Positions 49,578-62,040 of a stretch of DNA of 64,000 nt are shown here, piece by piece. Both the position numbers and the translations under genes were made by a program. Origin of the DNA: Taudactylus pleione. Lineage: Eukaryota > Chordata > Amphibia > Anura > Myobatrachidae. Where the stretch lies: the NCBI GenBank assembly GCA_031769625.1, contig JAUIMM010001999.1, positions 114,783 through 178,782 of the forward strand, in the 5' to 3' direction. Every line of letters starts with the position of its first letter. Positions within the stretch are counted from its first letter, which is position 1. Under the pieces are notes generated by a model, which worked only from the letters and a program-made list of their open reading frames with translations, was not told where the DNA came from and made no database searches.

Positions 49578-52500
49578 GTAAGTCCCGTACCTTAAAAATC
49601 GGCCAAAAATTGTTTTCTTCAAAAATCCCCAAATTCGGCTTAAAACTTTCAGTAATCCTTAAAAAAGATTTGCTACGGAGACAGAAGTTGATTTTGGTGC
49701 TTAATTTTGACTCAGAACTCTCCAGAAAGAAATTTACCCGTATGAAAAATTCTGTAAGCCCCGGACCTTAAAAATCGGCCAAAAATTTTTTTCTTCAAAA
49801 ATCCCCAAATTCGGCTTAAAACTTTCAGTAAACCTTAAAAAACATTTGCTACGGTGACAGAAGTTGATTTTGGTGCTTAATTTTGACACAGAACTCTCCA
49901 GAAATAAATTTATCCGTATGGAAAATTCTGTAAGCCCTGGACCTTAAAAATCGGCCAAAAATTTTTTTCTTCAAAAATCCCCAAATTCGGCTTAAAACTT
50001 TCAGTAAACCTTAAAAAACATTTGCTACGGTGACAGAAGTTGATTTTGGTGCTTAATTTTGACACAGAACTCTCCAGAAATAAATTTATCCGTATGGAAA
50101 ATTCTGTAAGCCCTGGACCTTAAAAATCAGCAAAAAAAATTTTTCTTCAAAAATCCCCAAATTCGGCTAAAAACTTTCTATAAACATTAAAAAACATTTG
50201 CTGTGGTGACAGAAGTTGATTTTTGTGCTTAATTTTGACACAGAACTCTCCAGAAATAAATTTACCCATATGAAAAATTCTGTAAGCCCTGGACCTTAAA
50301 AATCAGCCAAAAATGTTTTTCTTCAAAAATCCCCAAATTCGGCTAAAAACTTTCAATAAACATTAAAAATACATTTGCTGTGGTGACAGAAGTTGATTTT
50401 GGTGCTTAATTTTGACACAGAACTCTCCAGAAATAAATTTACCCGTATGAAAAATTCTGTAAGTCCCGGACCTTAAAAATCGGCCAAAAATTGTTTTCTT
50501 CAAAAATCCCCAAATTCGGCTTAAAACTTTCAGTAAACCTTAAAAAAGATTTGCTACGGTGACAGAAGTTGATTTTGGTGCTTAATTTTGACTCAGAACT
50601 TTCCAGAAAGAAATTTACCCGTATGAAAAATTCTGTAAGCCCCGGACCTTAAAAATCGGCCAAAAATTTTTTTCTTCAAAAATCCCCAAATTCGGCTTAA
50701 AACTTTCAGTAAACCTTAAAAAACATTTGCTACGGTGACAGAAGTTGATTTTGGTGCTTAATTTTGACACAGAACTCTCCAGAAATAAATTTATCCGTAT
50801 GGAAAATTCTGTAAACCCTGGACCTTAAAAATCAGCCAAAAATTTTTTTCTTCAAAAATCCCCAAATTCGGCTAAAAACTTTCAATAAACATTAAAAATA
50901 CATTTGCTGTGGTGACAGAAGTTGATTTTGGTGCTTAATTTTGACACAGAACTCTCCAGAATTACATTTACCCATATGCAAAATTCTGTAAGCCCCGGAC
51001 ATTAAAAATTGGGCAAAAATTTTTTTCTTCAAAAAACCCCAAATTCGGCTTAAAACTTTCAGTAAACCGTAAAAAAGATTTGCTACAGTGACAGAAGTTG
51101 ATTTTGGTGCTTAATTTTGACACAGAACTCTCCAGAAATAAATTTACCCATATGAAAAATTCTGTAAGCCCCAGACCTTAAAAATCAGCCAAAAATTTTT
51201 TTCTTCAATAATCCCCAAATTCGGCTTAAAACTTTCAGTAAACCTTAAAAAAGATTTGCTGTGGTGACAGAAGTTGATTTTGGTGCTTAATTTTGACTCA
51301 GAACTCTCCAGAAATAAATTTACCCGTATGAAAAATTCTGTAAGCCCCGGACCTTAAAAATCGGCCAAAAAATTTTTTCTTCAAAAATCCCCAAATTCGG
51401 CTTAAAACTTTCAGTAAACCTTAAAAAACATTTGCTGCGGTGACAGAAGTTGATTTTGGTGCTTAATTTTGACACAGAACTCTCCAGAAATAAATTTACC
51501 CGTATGGAAATTTCTGTAAGCTCCGGACCTTAAAAATCAGCCCAAAATTTTTTTCTTCAAAAATCCCCAAATTCGGCTTAAAACTTTCAATAAACATTAA
51601 AAAACATTTGCTGTGGTGACAGAAGTTGATTTTGGTGCTTAATTTTGACACAGAACTCTCTAGAAATAAATTTACCCGTATGAAAAATTCTGTAAGCCCC
51701 GGACCTTTAAAATCGGCCAAAAATTTTTTTCTTCAAAAATCCCCAAATTCGGCTTAAAACTTTCAGTAAACCTTAAAAAACATTTGCTGTGGTGACAGAA
51801 GTTGATTTTGGTGCTTAATTTTGACACAGAACTCTCCAGAAATAAATTTATCCGTATGGAAAATTCTGTAAGCCCTGGACCTTAAAAATCAGCAAAAAAT
51901 TTTTTTCTTCAAAAATCCCCAAATTCGGCTAAAAACTTTCTATAAACATTAAAAAACATTTGCTGTGGTGACAGAAGTTGATTTTGGTGCTTAATTTTGA
52001 CACAGAACTCTCCTGAAATAAATTTACCCGTATGAAAAATTCTGTAAGCCCCGGACCTTTTAAATCGGCCAAAAAAAATTTTCTTCAATAATCCCCAAAT
52101 TCGGCTTAAAACTTTCAGTAAACCTTAAAAAAGATTTGCTACGGTGACAGAAGTTGATTTTGGTGCTTAATTTTGCCTCGGAACTCTCCAGAAATAAATT
52201 TGACCGTATGAAAAATTCTGTAAGCCCCGGACCTTAAAAATCGGGCAAAAATTTTTTTCTTCAAAAATCCCCAAATTCGGCTTAAAACTTTCAGTAAACC
52301 TTAAAAAACATTTGCTACGGTGACAGAAGTTGATTTTGGTGCTTAATTTTGACACAGAACTCTCCAGAAATAAATGTATCCGTATGGAAAATTCTATAAG
52401 CCCCGGACATTAAAAATCAGCCAAAAATGTTTTTCTTCAAAAATCCCCAAATTCGGCTAAAAACTTTCAATAAACATTAAAAAACATTTGCTGTGGTGAC

Positions 52501-53451
52501 AGAAGTTGATTTTGGTGCTTAATTTTGACACAGAACTCTCCAGAAATAAATTTACCCGTATGAAAAATTCTGTAAGCCCCGGACCTTAAAAATCGGCCAA
52601 AAATTTTTTTCTTCAAAAATCCCCAAATTCGGCTTAAAACTTTCAGTAAACCTTAAAAAAGATTTGCTGTGGTGACAGAAGTTGATTTTGGTGCTTAATT
52701 TTGACTCAGAACTCTCCAGAAATAAATTTACCCGTATGAAAAATTCTGTAAGCCCCGGACCTTAAAAATCGGCCAAAAAATTTTTTCTTCAAAAATCCCC
52801 AAATTCGGCTTAAAACTTTCAGTAAACCTTAAAAAACATTTGCTGCGGTGACAGAAGTTGATTTTGGTGCTTAATTTTGACACAGAACTCTCCAGAAATA
52901 AATTTACCCGTATGGAAATTTCTGTAAGCTCCGGACCTTAAAAATCAGCCCAAAATTTTTTTCTTCAAAAATCCCCAAATTCGGCTTAAAACTTTCAATA
53001 AACATTAAAAAACATTTGCTGTGGTGACAGAAGTTGATTTTGGTGCTTAATTTTGACACAGAACTCTCTAGAAATAAATTTACCCGTATGAAAAATTCTG
53101 TAAGCCCCGGACCTTTAAAATCGGCCAAAAAATTTTTTCTTCAAAAATCCCCAAATTCGGCTTAAAACTTTCAGTAAACCTTAAAAAACATTTGCTGTGG
53201 TGACAGAAGTTGATTTTGGTGCTTAATTTTGACACAGAACTCTCCAGAAATAAATTTATCCGTATGGAAAATTCTGTAAGCCCTGGACCTTAAAAATCAG
53301 CAAAAAATTTTTTTCTTCAAAAATCCCCAAATTCGGCTAAAAACTTTCTATAAACATTAAAAAACATTTGCTGTGGTGACAGAAGTTGATTTTGGTGCTT
53401 AATTTTGACACAGAACTCTCCTGAAATAAATTTACCCGTATGAAAAATTCT
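49578..53451. repeat. 22-mer superunit, copy 2 (3,874 bp)
   Basis: Matches 43590 onward at an offset of 5,988 bp for the first 0.5 kb, then matches 46188-49577 at an offset of 3,874 bp. The difference, 2,114 bp, is exactly the length of the internal 12-mer that is doubled in copy 1 and single here. So either the 12-mer doubled after the large duplication or one copy was lost. Confidence 0.82.
51210..52617. repeat. 8-mer repeat, copy 3 (1,408 bp)
   Basis: The 47336-48743 unit inside the second superunit, offset 3,874 bp. TCTAGA at about 51659 and the AAATGTATCC monomer near 52374 confirm the alignment. Confidence 0.82.
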
Positions 53452-54025
53452 GTAAGCCCCGGACCTTTTAAATCGGCCAAAAAAAATTTTCTTCAATAAT
53501 CCCCAAATTCGGCTTAAAACTTTCAGTAAACCTTAAAAAAGATTTGCTACGGTGACAGAAGTTGATTTTGGTGCTTAATTTTGCCTCGGAACTCTCCAGA
53601 AATAAATTTGACCGTATGAAAAATTCTGTAAGCCCCGGACCTTAAAAATCGGGCAAAAATTTTTTTCTTCAAAAATCCCCAAATTCGGCTTAAAACTTTC
53701 AGTAAACCTTAAAAAACATTTGCTACGGTGACAGAAGTTGATTTTGGTGCTTAATTTTGACACAGAACTCCCCAGAAATAAATGTATCCGTATGGAAAAT
53801 TCTATAAGCCCCGGACATTAAAAATCAGCCAAAAATGTTTTTCTTCAAAAATCCCCAAATTCGGCTAAAAACTTTCAATAAACATTAAAAAACATTTGCT
53901 GTGGTGACAGAAGTTGATTTTGGTGCTTAATTTTGACACAGAACTCTCCAGAAATAAATTTACCCGTATGAAAAATTCTGTAAGCCCCGGACCTTAAAAA
54001 TCGGCCAAAAATTTTTTTCTTCAAA
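52618..54025. repeat. 8-mer repeat, copy 4 (1,408 bp)
   Basis: Tandem copy of 51210-52617, complete here, unlike 48744-49573. The match continues to about 54110, then changes to a Z-type segment. Private change: CTCCCCAGAAAT at about 53768. Confidence 0.82.
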
Positions 54026-55026
54026 AATCCCCAAATTCGGCTTAAAACTTTCAGTAAACCTTAAAAAAGATTTGCTGTGGTGACACTAGTTGATTTTGGT
54101 GCTTAATTTTGACTCAGAACTCTCCAGAAATAAATTTGACCGTATGAAAAATTCTGTAAGCCCCGGACCTTAAAAATCGGCCCAAAATTTTTTTCTTCAA
54201 AAATCCCCAAATTCGGCTTAAAACTTTCAGTAAACTTTAAAAAAGATTTGCTGTGGTGACAGAAGTTGATTATGGTGATTAATTTTGACTCAGAACTCTC
54301 CAGAAATAAATTTGACCGTATGAAAAATTCTGTAAGCCCCGGACCTTAAAAATCAGCAAAAAATGTTTTTCTTCAAAAATCCCCAAATTCGGCTAAAAAC
54401 TTTCAATAAACATTAAAAAAACATTTGCTGTGGTGACAGAAGTTGATTTTGGTGCTTAATTTTGACACAGAATTACATTTACCCATATGCAAAATTCTGT
54501 AAGCCCCGGACCTTAAAAATTGGCCAAAAATTTTTTTCTTCAAAAAACCCCAAATTCGGCTTAAAACTTTCAGTAAACCGTAAAAAAGATTTGCTACGGT
54601 GACAGAAGTTGATTTTGGTGCTTAATTTTGACACAGAAATCTCCAGAAATAAATTTACCCGTATGAAAAATTCTGTAAGCCCCGGACCTTAAAAATCAAC
54701 CAAAAATTTTTTTCTTCAATAATCCCCAAATTCGGCTTAAAACTTTCAGTAAACCTTAAAAATCATTTGCTACGGTGACAGAAGTTGATTTTGGTGCTTA
54801 ATTTTGACACAGAACTCTCCAGAAATAAATTTACCCGTATGAAAAATTCTGTAAGTCCCGTACCTTAAAAATCGGCCAAAAATTGTTTTCTTCAAAAATA
54901 CCCAAATTCGGCTTAAAACTTTCAGTAAACCTTAAAAAAGATTTGCTACGGAGACAGAAGTTGATTTTGGTGCTTAATTTTGACTCAGAACTCTCCAGAA
55001 AGAAATTTACCCGTATGAAAAATTCT
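53136..55026. repeat. Long-range duplicated segment, copy 1 (1,891 bp)
   Basis: Matches 60150-62040 at a constant offset of 7,014 bp. It is anchored by the private GACACTAGTTG at 54082 (creates ACTAGT), GATTATGGTGATT near 54267, the short monomer 54390-54556 and GTAAGTCCCGTACC at 54851. Confidence 0.82.
54390..54556. repeat. Short monomer, 167 bp
   Basis: Within the long-range duplicated segment; follows GATTATGGTGATT. Has a TTGGCC tail instead of TTGGGC. Confidence 0.88.
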
Positions 55027-55084
55027 GTAAGCCCCGGACCTTAAAAATCGGCCAAAAATTGTTTTCTTCAAAAATCCCCAAATT

Positions 55085-55612
55085 CGGCTTAAAACTTTCA
55101 GTAAACCTTAAAAAACATTTGCTGTGGTGACAGAAGTTGATTTTGGTGCTTAATTTTGACACAGAACTCTCCAGAAATAAATTTATCCGTATGGAAAATT
55201 CTGTAAGCCCTGGACCTTAAAAATCAGCAAAAAAATTTTTTCTTCAAAAATCCCCAAATTCGGCTAAAAACTTTCTATAAACATTAAAAAACATTTGCTG
55301 TGGTGACAGAAGTTGATTTTGGTGCTTAATTTTGACACAGAACTCTCCTGAAATAAATTTACCCGTATGAAAAATTCTGTAAGCTCCGGACCTTTTAAAT
55401 CGGCCAAAAAAAATTTTCTTCAATAATCCCCAAATTCAGCTTAAAACTTTCAGTAAACCTTAAAAAAGATTTGCTACGGTGACAGAAGTTGATTTTGGTG
55501 CTTAATTTTGCCTCGGAACTCTCCAGAAATAAATTTGACCGTATGAAAAATTCTGTAAGCCCCGGACCTTAAAAATCGGGCAAAAATTTTTTTCTTCAAA
55601 AATCCCCAAATT
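55085..55612. repeat. 3-mer tandem repeat, copy 1 (528 bp)
   Basis: Three monomers: TTATCC/CTGG with CAGCAAAA tail; CTATAAAC with CTCCTGAAAT and TTTTAAATCGG; TGCCTCGG with GGGCAAAAA tail. The trio restarts exactly 528 bp later. The same trio, once, is part of the 8-mer at 47-54 kb, which is the likely source. Confidence 0.82.
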
Positions 55613-56140
55613 CGGCTTAAAACTTTCAGTAAACCTTAAAAAACATTTGCTGTGGTGACAGAAGTTGATTTTGGTGCTTAATTTTGACACAGAACTCTCC
55701 AGAAATAAATTTATCCGTATGGAAAATTCTGTAAGCCCTGGACCTTAAAAATCAGCAAAAAATTTTTTTCTTCAAAAATCCCCAAATTCGGCTAAAAACT
55801 TTCTATAAACATTAAAAAACATTTGCTGTGGTGACAGAAGTTGATTTTGGTGCTTAATTTTGACACAGAACTCTCCTGAAATAAATTTACCCGTATGAAA
55901 AATTCTGTAAGCCCCGGACCTTTTAAATCGGCCAAAAAAAATTTTCTTCAATAATCCCCAAATTCGGCTTAAAACTTTCAGTAAACCTTAAAAAAGATTT
56001 GCTACGGTGACAGAAGTTGATTTTGGTGCTTAATTTTGCCTCGGAACTCTCCAGAAATAAATTTGACCGTATGAAAAATTCTGTAAGCCCCGGACCTTAA
56101 AAATCGGGCAAAAATTTTTTTCTTCAAAAATCCCCAAATT
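55613..56140. repeat. 3-mer tandem repeat, copy 2 (528 bp)
   Basis: Second copy of the trio. Differences from copy 1: CAGCAAAAAATTT for CAGCAAAAAAATT, AGCCCCGGACC for AGCTCCGGACC and TTCGGC for TTCAGC. Followed at 56141 by the AAATGTATCC monomer, as in the 8-mer. Confidence 0.82.
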
Positions 56141-57472
56141 CGGCTTAAAACTTTCAGTAAACCTTAAAAAACATTTGCTACGGTGACAGAAGTTGATTTT
56201 GGTGCTTAATTTTGACACAGAACTCTCCAGAAATAAATGTATCCGTATGGAAAATTCTATAAGCCCCGGACATTAAAAATCAGCCAAAAATGTTTTTCTT
56301 CAAAAATCCCCAAATTCGGCTAAAAACTTTCAATAAACATTAAAAAACATTTGCTGTGGTGACAGAAGTTGATTTTGGTGCTTAATTTTGACACAGAACT
56401 CTCCAGAAATAAATTTACCCGTATGAAAAATTCTGTAAGCCCCGGACCTTAAAAATCGGGCAAAAATTTTTTTCTTCAATAATCCCCAAATTCGGCTTAA
56501 AACTTTCAGTAAACCTTAAAAAAGATTTGCTACGGTGACAGAAGTTGATTTTGGTGCTTAATTTTGACTCAGAACTCTCCAGAAATAAATTTACCTGTAT
56601 GAAAAATTCTGTAAGCCCCGGACCTTAAAAATCGGGCAAAAATTTTTTTCTTCAAAAATTCCCATATTCGGCTTAAAACTTTCAGTAAACCTTAAAAAAC
56701 ATTTGCTACGGTGACAGAAGTTGATTTTGGTGCTTAATTTTGACACAGAACTCTCCAGAAATAAATTTACCCGTATGAAAAATTCTGTAAGTCCCGTACC
56801 TTAAAAATCGGCCAAAAATTGTTTTCTTCAAAAATCCCCAAATTCGGCTTAAAACTTTCAGTAAACCTTAAAAAAGATTTGCTACGGAGACAGAAGTTGA
56901 TTTTGGTGCTTAATTTTGACTCAGAACTCTCCAGAAAGAAATTTACCCGTATGAAAAATTCTGTAAGCCCCGGACCTTAAAAATCGGCCAAAAATTTTTT
57001 TCTTCAAAAATCCCCAAATTCGGCTTAAAACTTTCAGTAAACCTTAAAAAAGATTTGCTGTGGTGACAGAAGTTGATTTTGGTGCTTAATTTTGACTCAG
57101 AACTCTCCAGAAATAAATTTGACCGTATGAAAAATTCTGTAAGCCCCGGACCTTAAAAATCGGCCAAAAATTTTTTTCTTCAAAAATCCCCAAATTCGGC
57201 TTAAAACTTTCAGTAAACCTTAAAAAACATTTGCTGCGGTGACAGAAGTTGATTTTGGTGCTTAATTTTGACACAGCACTCTCCAGAAATAAATTTACCC
57301 ATATGGAAAATTCTGTAAGCCCCGGACCTTAAAAATCGGCCCAAAATTTTTTTCTTCAAAAATCCCCAAATTCGGCTTAAAACTTTCAGTAAACTTTAAA
57401 AAAGATTTGCTGTGGTGACAGAAGTTGATTATGGTGATTAATTTTGACTCAGAACTCTCCAGAAATAAATTT
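56141..57472. repeat. Link segment leading into a partial Z module
   Basis: Seven to eight monomers: the AAATGTATCC/CTATAAGCC monomer, a CAATAAAC monomer, GGGCAAAA-tailed monomers, GTAAGTCCCGTACC (about 56787), ACGGAGACAG, then a TGACTCA/TTGACC monomer, an ACACAGCACTC monomer (about 57272) and GATTATGGTGATT (about 57427), as in the Z module. No non-satellite DNA. Confidence 0.75.
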
Positions 57473-58519
57473 GACCGTATGAAAAATTCTGTAAGCCCCG
57501 GACCTTAAAAATCAGCCAAAAATGTTTTTCTTCAAAAATCCCCAAATTCGGCTAAAAACTTTCAATAAACATTAAAAAAACATTTGCTGTGGTGACAGAA
57601 GTTGATTTTGGTGCTTAATTTTGACACAGAATTACATTTACCCATATGCAAAATTCTGTAAGCCCCGGACCTTAAAAATTGGGCAAAAATTTTTTTCTTC
57701 AAAAAACCCCAAATTCGGCTTAAAACTTTCAGTAAACCGTAAAAAAGATTTGCTACGGTGACAGAAGTTGATTTTGGTGCTTAATTTTGACACAGAAATC
57801 TCCAGAAATAAATTTACCCGTATGAAAAATTCTGTAAGCCCCGGACCTTAAAAATCAACCAAAAATTTTTTTCTTCAATAATCCCCAAATTCGGCTTAAA
57901 ACTTTCAGTAAACCTTAAAAAACATTTGCTACAGTGACAGAAGTTGATTTTGGTGCTTAATTTTGACACAGAACTCTCCAGAAATAAATTTACCCGTATG
58001 AAAAATTCTGTAAGTCCCGTACCTTAAAAATCGGCCAAAAATTGTTTTCTTCAAAAATCCCCAAATTCGGCTTAAAACTTTCAGTAAACCTTAAAAAAGA
58101 TTTGCTACGGAGACAGAAGTTGATTTTGGTGCTTAATTTTGACTCAGAACTCTCCAGAAAGAAATTTACCCGTATGAAAAATTCTGTAAGCCCCGGACCT
58201 TAAAAATCGGCCAAAAATTTTTTTCTTCAAAAATCCCCAAATTCGGCTTAAAACTTTCAGTAAACCTTAAAAAACATTTGCTACGGTGACAGAAGTTGAT
58301 TTTGGTGCTTAATTTTGACACAGAACTCTCCAGAAATAAATTTATCCGTATGTAAAATTCTGTAAGCCCTGGACCTTAAAAATCGGCCAAAAATTTTTTT
58401 CTTCAAAAATCCCCAAATTCGGCTTAAAACTTTCAGTAAACCTTAAAAAACATTTGCTACGGTGACAGAAGTTGATTTTGGTGCTTAATTTTGACACAGC
58501 ACTCTCCAGAAATAAATTT
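57473..58519. repeat. 6-mer tandem repeat, copy 1 (1,047 bp)
   Basis: From GACCGTATG at 57473 to the same motif at 58520. It contains the short monomer 57549-57715, which makes the unit shorter than 6 x 176. Confidence 0.78.
57549..57715. repeat. Short monomer, 167 bp
   Basis: In the 6-mer copy 57473-58519, following GATTATGGTGATT at about 57427. Confidence 0.88.
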
Positions 58520-59060
58520 GACCGTATGAAAAATTCTGTAAGCCCCGGACCTTAAAAATCAGCCAAAAATGTTTTTCTTCAAAAATCCCCAAATTCGGCT
58601 AAAAACTTTCAATAAACATTAAAAAAACATTTGCTGTGGTGACAGAAGTTGATTTTGGTGCTTAATTTTGACACAGAATTACATTTACCCATATGCAAAA
58701 TTCTGTAAGCCCCGGACCTTAAAAATTGGGCAAAAATTTTTTTCTTCAAAAAACCCCAAATTCGGCTTAAAACTTTCAGTAAACCGTAAAAAAGATTTGC
58801 TACGGTGACAGAAGTTGATTTTGGTGCTTAATTTTGACACAGAAATCTCCAGAAATAAATTTACCCGTATGAAAAATTCTGTAAGCCCCAGACCTTAAAA
58901 ATCAACCAAAAATTTTTTTCTTCAATAATCCCCAAATTCGGCTTAAAACTTTCAGTAAACCTTAAAAAACATTTGCTACAGTGACAGAAGTTGATTTTGG
59001 TGCTTAATTTTGACACAGAACTCTCCAGAAATAAATTTACCCGTATGAAAAATTCTGTAA
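58520..59060. repeat. 6-mer tandem repeat, partial copy 2
   Basis: About three monomers matching 57473-58013, including another short monomer. The match stops near 59060, where GTCCTGGACC replaces GTCCCGTACC. Confidence 0.76.
58596..58762. repeat. Short monomer, 167 bp
   Basis: In the partial 6-mer copy; 1,047 bp after the previous one. Confidence 0.88.
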
Positions 59061-59621
59061 GTCCTGGACCTTAAAAATCAGCCAAAAATTTTTTTCTTCA
59101 AAAATCCCCAAATTCGGCTTAAAACTTTCAGTAAACCTTAAAAAACATTTGCTACGGTGACAGAAGTTGATTTTGGTGCTTAATTTTGACACAGAACTCT
59201 CCAGAAATAAATTAATCCGTATGGAAAATTCTGTAAGCCCTGGACCTTAAAAATCATCAAAAAATTTTTTTCTTCAAAGATCCCCAAATTCGGCTAAAAA
59301 CTTTCTATAAACATTAAAAAACATTTGCTGTGGTGACAGAAGTTGATTTTTGTGCTTAATTTTGACACAGAACTCTCCAGAAATAAATTTACCCATATGA
59401 AAAATTCTGTAAGCCCTGGACCTTAAAAATCAGCCAAACATGTTTTTCTTCAAAAATCCCCAAATTCGGCTAAAAACTTTCAATAAACATTAAAAATACA
59501 TTTGCTGTGGTGACAGAAGTTGATTTTGGTGCTTAATTTTGACACAGAACTCTCCAGAAATAAATTTACCCGTATGAAAAATTCTGTAAGTCCCGGACCT
59601 TAAAAATCGGCCAAAAATTGT
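59061..59621. repeat. Link segment
   Basis: About three monomers related to 37085-37445 and 44110-44470: TTAATCC/CTGG (a variant TTATCC monomer), CTATAAAC with GATTTTTGTGC and CCCATATG, and AAAAATACATTT leading to GTAAGTCCCGG. Private variants are AAATCATCAAAAA, CAAAGATCCCC (creates GATC) and CCAAACATG. Confidence 0.72.
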
Positions 59622-60149
59622 TTTCTTCAAAAATCCCCAAATTCGGCTTAAAACTTTCAGTAAACCTTAAAAAAGATTTGCTACGGTGACAGAAGTTGAT
59701 TTTGGTGCTTAATTTTGACTCAGAACTTTCCAGAAAGAAATTTACCCGTATGAAAAATTCTGTAAGCCCCGGACCTTAAAAATTGGGCAAAAATTTTTTT
59801 CTTCAAAAAACCCCAAATTCGGCTTAAAACTTTCAGTAAACCGTAAAAAAGATTTGCTACAGTGACAGAAGTTGATTTTGGTGCTTAATTTTGACACAGA
59901 ACTCTCCAGAAATAAATTTACCCGTATGAAAAATTCTGTAAGCCCCGGACCTTTAAAATCGGCCAAAAATTTTTTTCTTCAAAAATCCCCAAATTCGGCT
60001 TAAAACTTTCAGTAAACCTTAAAAAAGATTTGCTGTGGTGACAGAAGTTGATTTTGGTGCTTAATTTTGACTCAGAACTCTCCAGAAATAAATTTGACCG
60101 TATGAAAAATTCTGTAAGCCCCGGACCTTAAAAATCGGCCAAAAATTGT

Positions 60150-62040
60150 TTTCTTCAAAAATCCCCAAATTCGGCTTAAAACTTTCAGTAAACCTTAAAA
60201 AACATTTGCTGTGGTGACAGAAGTTGATTTTGGTGCTTAATTTTGATACAGAACTCTCCAGAAATAAATTTATCCGTATGGAAAATTCTGTAAGCCCTGG
60301 ACCTTAAAAATCAGCAAAAAATTTTTTTCTTCAAAAATCCCCAAATTCGGCTAAAAACTTTCTATAAACATTAAAAAACATTTGCTGTGGTGACAGAAGT
60401 TGATTTTGGTGCTTAATTTTGACACAGAACTCTCCTGAAATAAATTTACCCATATGAAAAATTCTGTAAGCCCCGGACCTTTTAAATCGGCCAAAAAAAA
60501 TTTTCTTCAATAATCCCCAAATTCGGCTTAAAACTTTCAGTAAACCTTAAAAAAGATTTGCTACGGTGACAGAAGTTGATTTTGGTGCTTAATTTTGCCT
60601 CGGAACTCTCCAGAAATAAATTTGACCGTATGAAAAATTCTGTAAGCCCCGGACCTTAAAAATCGGGCAAAAATTTTTTTCTTCAAAAATCCCCAAATTC
60701 GGCTTAAAACTTTCAGTAAACCTTAAAAAACATTTGCTACGGTGACAGAAGTTGATTTTGGTGCTTAATTTTGACACAGAACTCTCCAGAAATAAATGTA
60801 TCAATATGGAAAATTCTATAAGCCCCGGACATTAAAAATCAGCCAAAAATGTTTTTCTTCAAAAATCCCCAAATTCGGCTAAAAACTTTCAATAAACATT
60901 AAAAAACATTTGCTGTGGTGACAGAAGTTGATTTTGGTGCTTAATTTTGACACAGAACTCTCCAGAAATAAATTTACCCGTATGAAAAATTCTGTAAGCC
61001 CCGGACCTTAAAAATCGGCCAAAAATTTTTTTCTTCAAAAATCCCCAAATTCGGCTTAAAACTTTCAGTAAACCTTAAAAAAGATTTGCTGTGGTGACAC
61101 TAGTTGATTTTGGTGCTTAATTTTGACTCAGAACTCTCCAGAAATAAATTTGACCGTATGAAAAATTCTGTAAGCCCCGGACCTTAAAAATCGGCCCAAA
61201 ATTTTTTTCTTCAAAAATCCCCAAATTCGGCTTAAAACTTTCAGTAAACTTTAAAAAAGATTTGCTGTGGTGACAGAAGTTGATTATGGTGATTAATTTT
61301 GACTCAGAACTCTCCAGAAATAAATTTGACCATATGAAAAATTCTGTAAGCCCCGGACCTTAAAAATCAGCCAAAAATGTTTTTCTTCAAAAATCCCCAA
61401 ATTCGGCTAAAAACTTTCAATAAACATTAAAAAAACATTTGCTGTGGTGACAGAAGTTGATTTTGGTGCTTAATTTTGACACAGAATTACATTTACCCAT
61501 ATGCAAAATTCTGTAAGCCCCGGACCTTAAAAATTGGCCAAAAAATTTTTTCTTCAAAAAACCCCAAATTCGGCTTTAAACTTTCAGTAAACCGTAAAAA
61601 AGATTTGCTACGGTGACAGAAGTTGATTTTGGTGCTTAATTTTGACACAGAAATCTCCAGAAATAAATTTACCCGTATGAAAAATTCTGTAAGCCCCGGA
61701 CCTTAAAAATCAACCAAAAATTTTTTTCTTCAATAATCCCCAAATTCGGCTTAAAACTTTCAGTAAACCTTAAAAAACATTTGCTACGGTGACAGAAGTT
61801 GATTTTGGTGCTTAATTTTGACACAGAACTCTCCAGAAATAAATTTACCCGTATGAAAAATTCTGTAAGTCCCGTACCTTAAAAATCGGCCAAAAATTGT
61901 TTTCTTCAAAAATCCCCAAATTCGGCTTCAAACTTTCAGTAAACCTTAAAAAAGATTTGCTACGGAGACAGAAGTTGATTTTGGTGCTTAATTTTGACTC
62001 AGAACTCTCCAGAAAGAAATTTACCCGTATGAAAAATTCT
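60150..62040. repeat. Long-range duplicated segment, copy 2 (1,891 bp)
   Basis: Copy of 53136-55026, separated from it by about 5.1 kb of other monomers, so not a simple tandem step. ACTAGT recurs at about 61099. Differences noticed: TGATACAG near 60244, CCCATATG near 60449, ATCAATATGG near 60800, GGCTTTAAAC near 61572 and GGCTTCAAAC near 61924. Confidence 0.8.
61404..61570. repeat. Short monomer, 167 bp
   Basis: Counterpart of 54390-54556, 7,014 bp away. Confidence 0.88.

Noticed and set aside
54085..54090. ACTAGT and TCTAGA sites as possible insertion scars
   Set aside because: Both are single-base variants of the normal monomer (GACAGAAG to GACACTAG; CTCCAGA to CTCTAGA) with unchanged flanks, spread by duplication.
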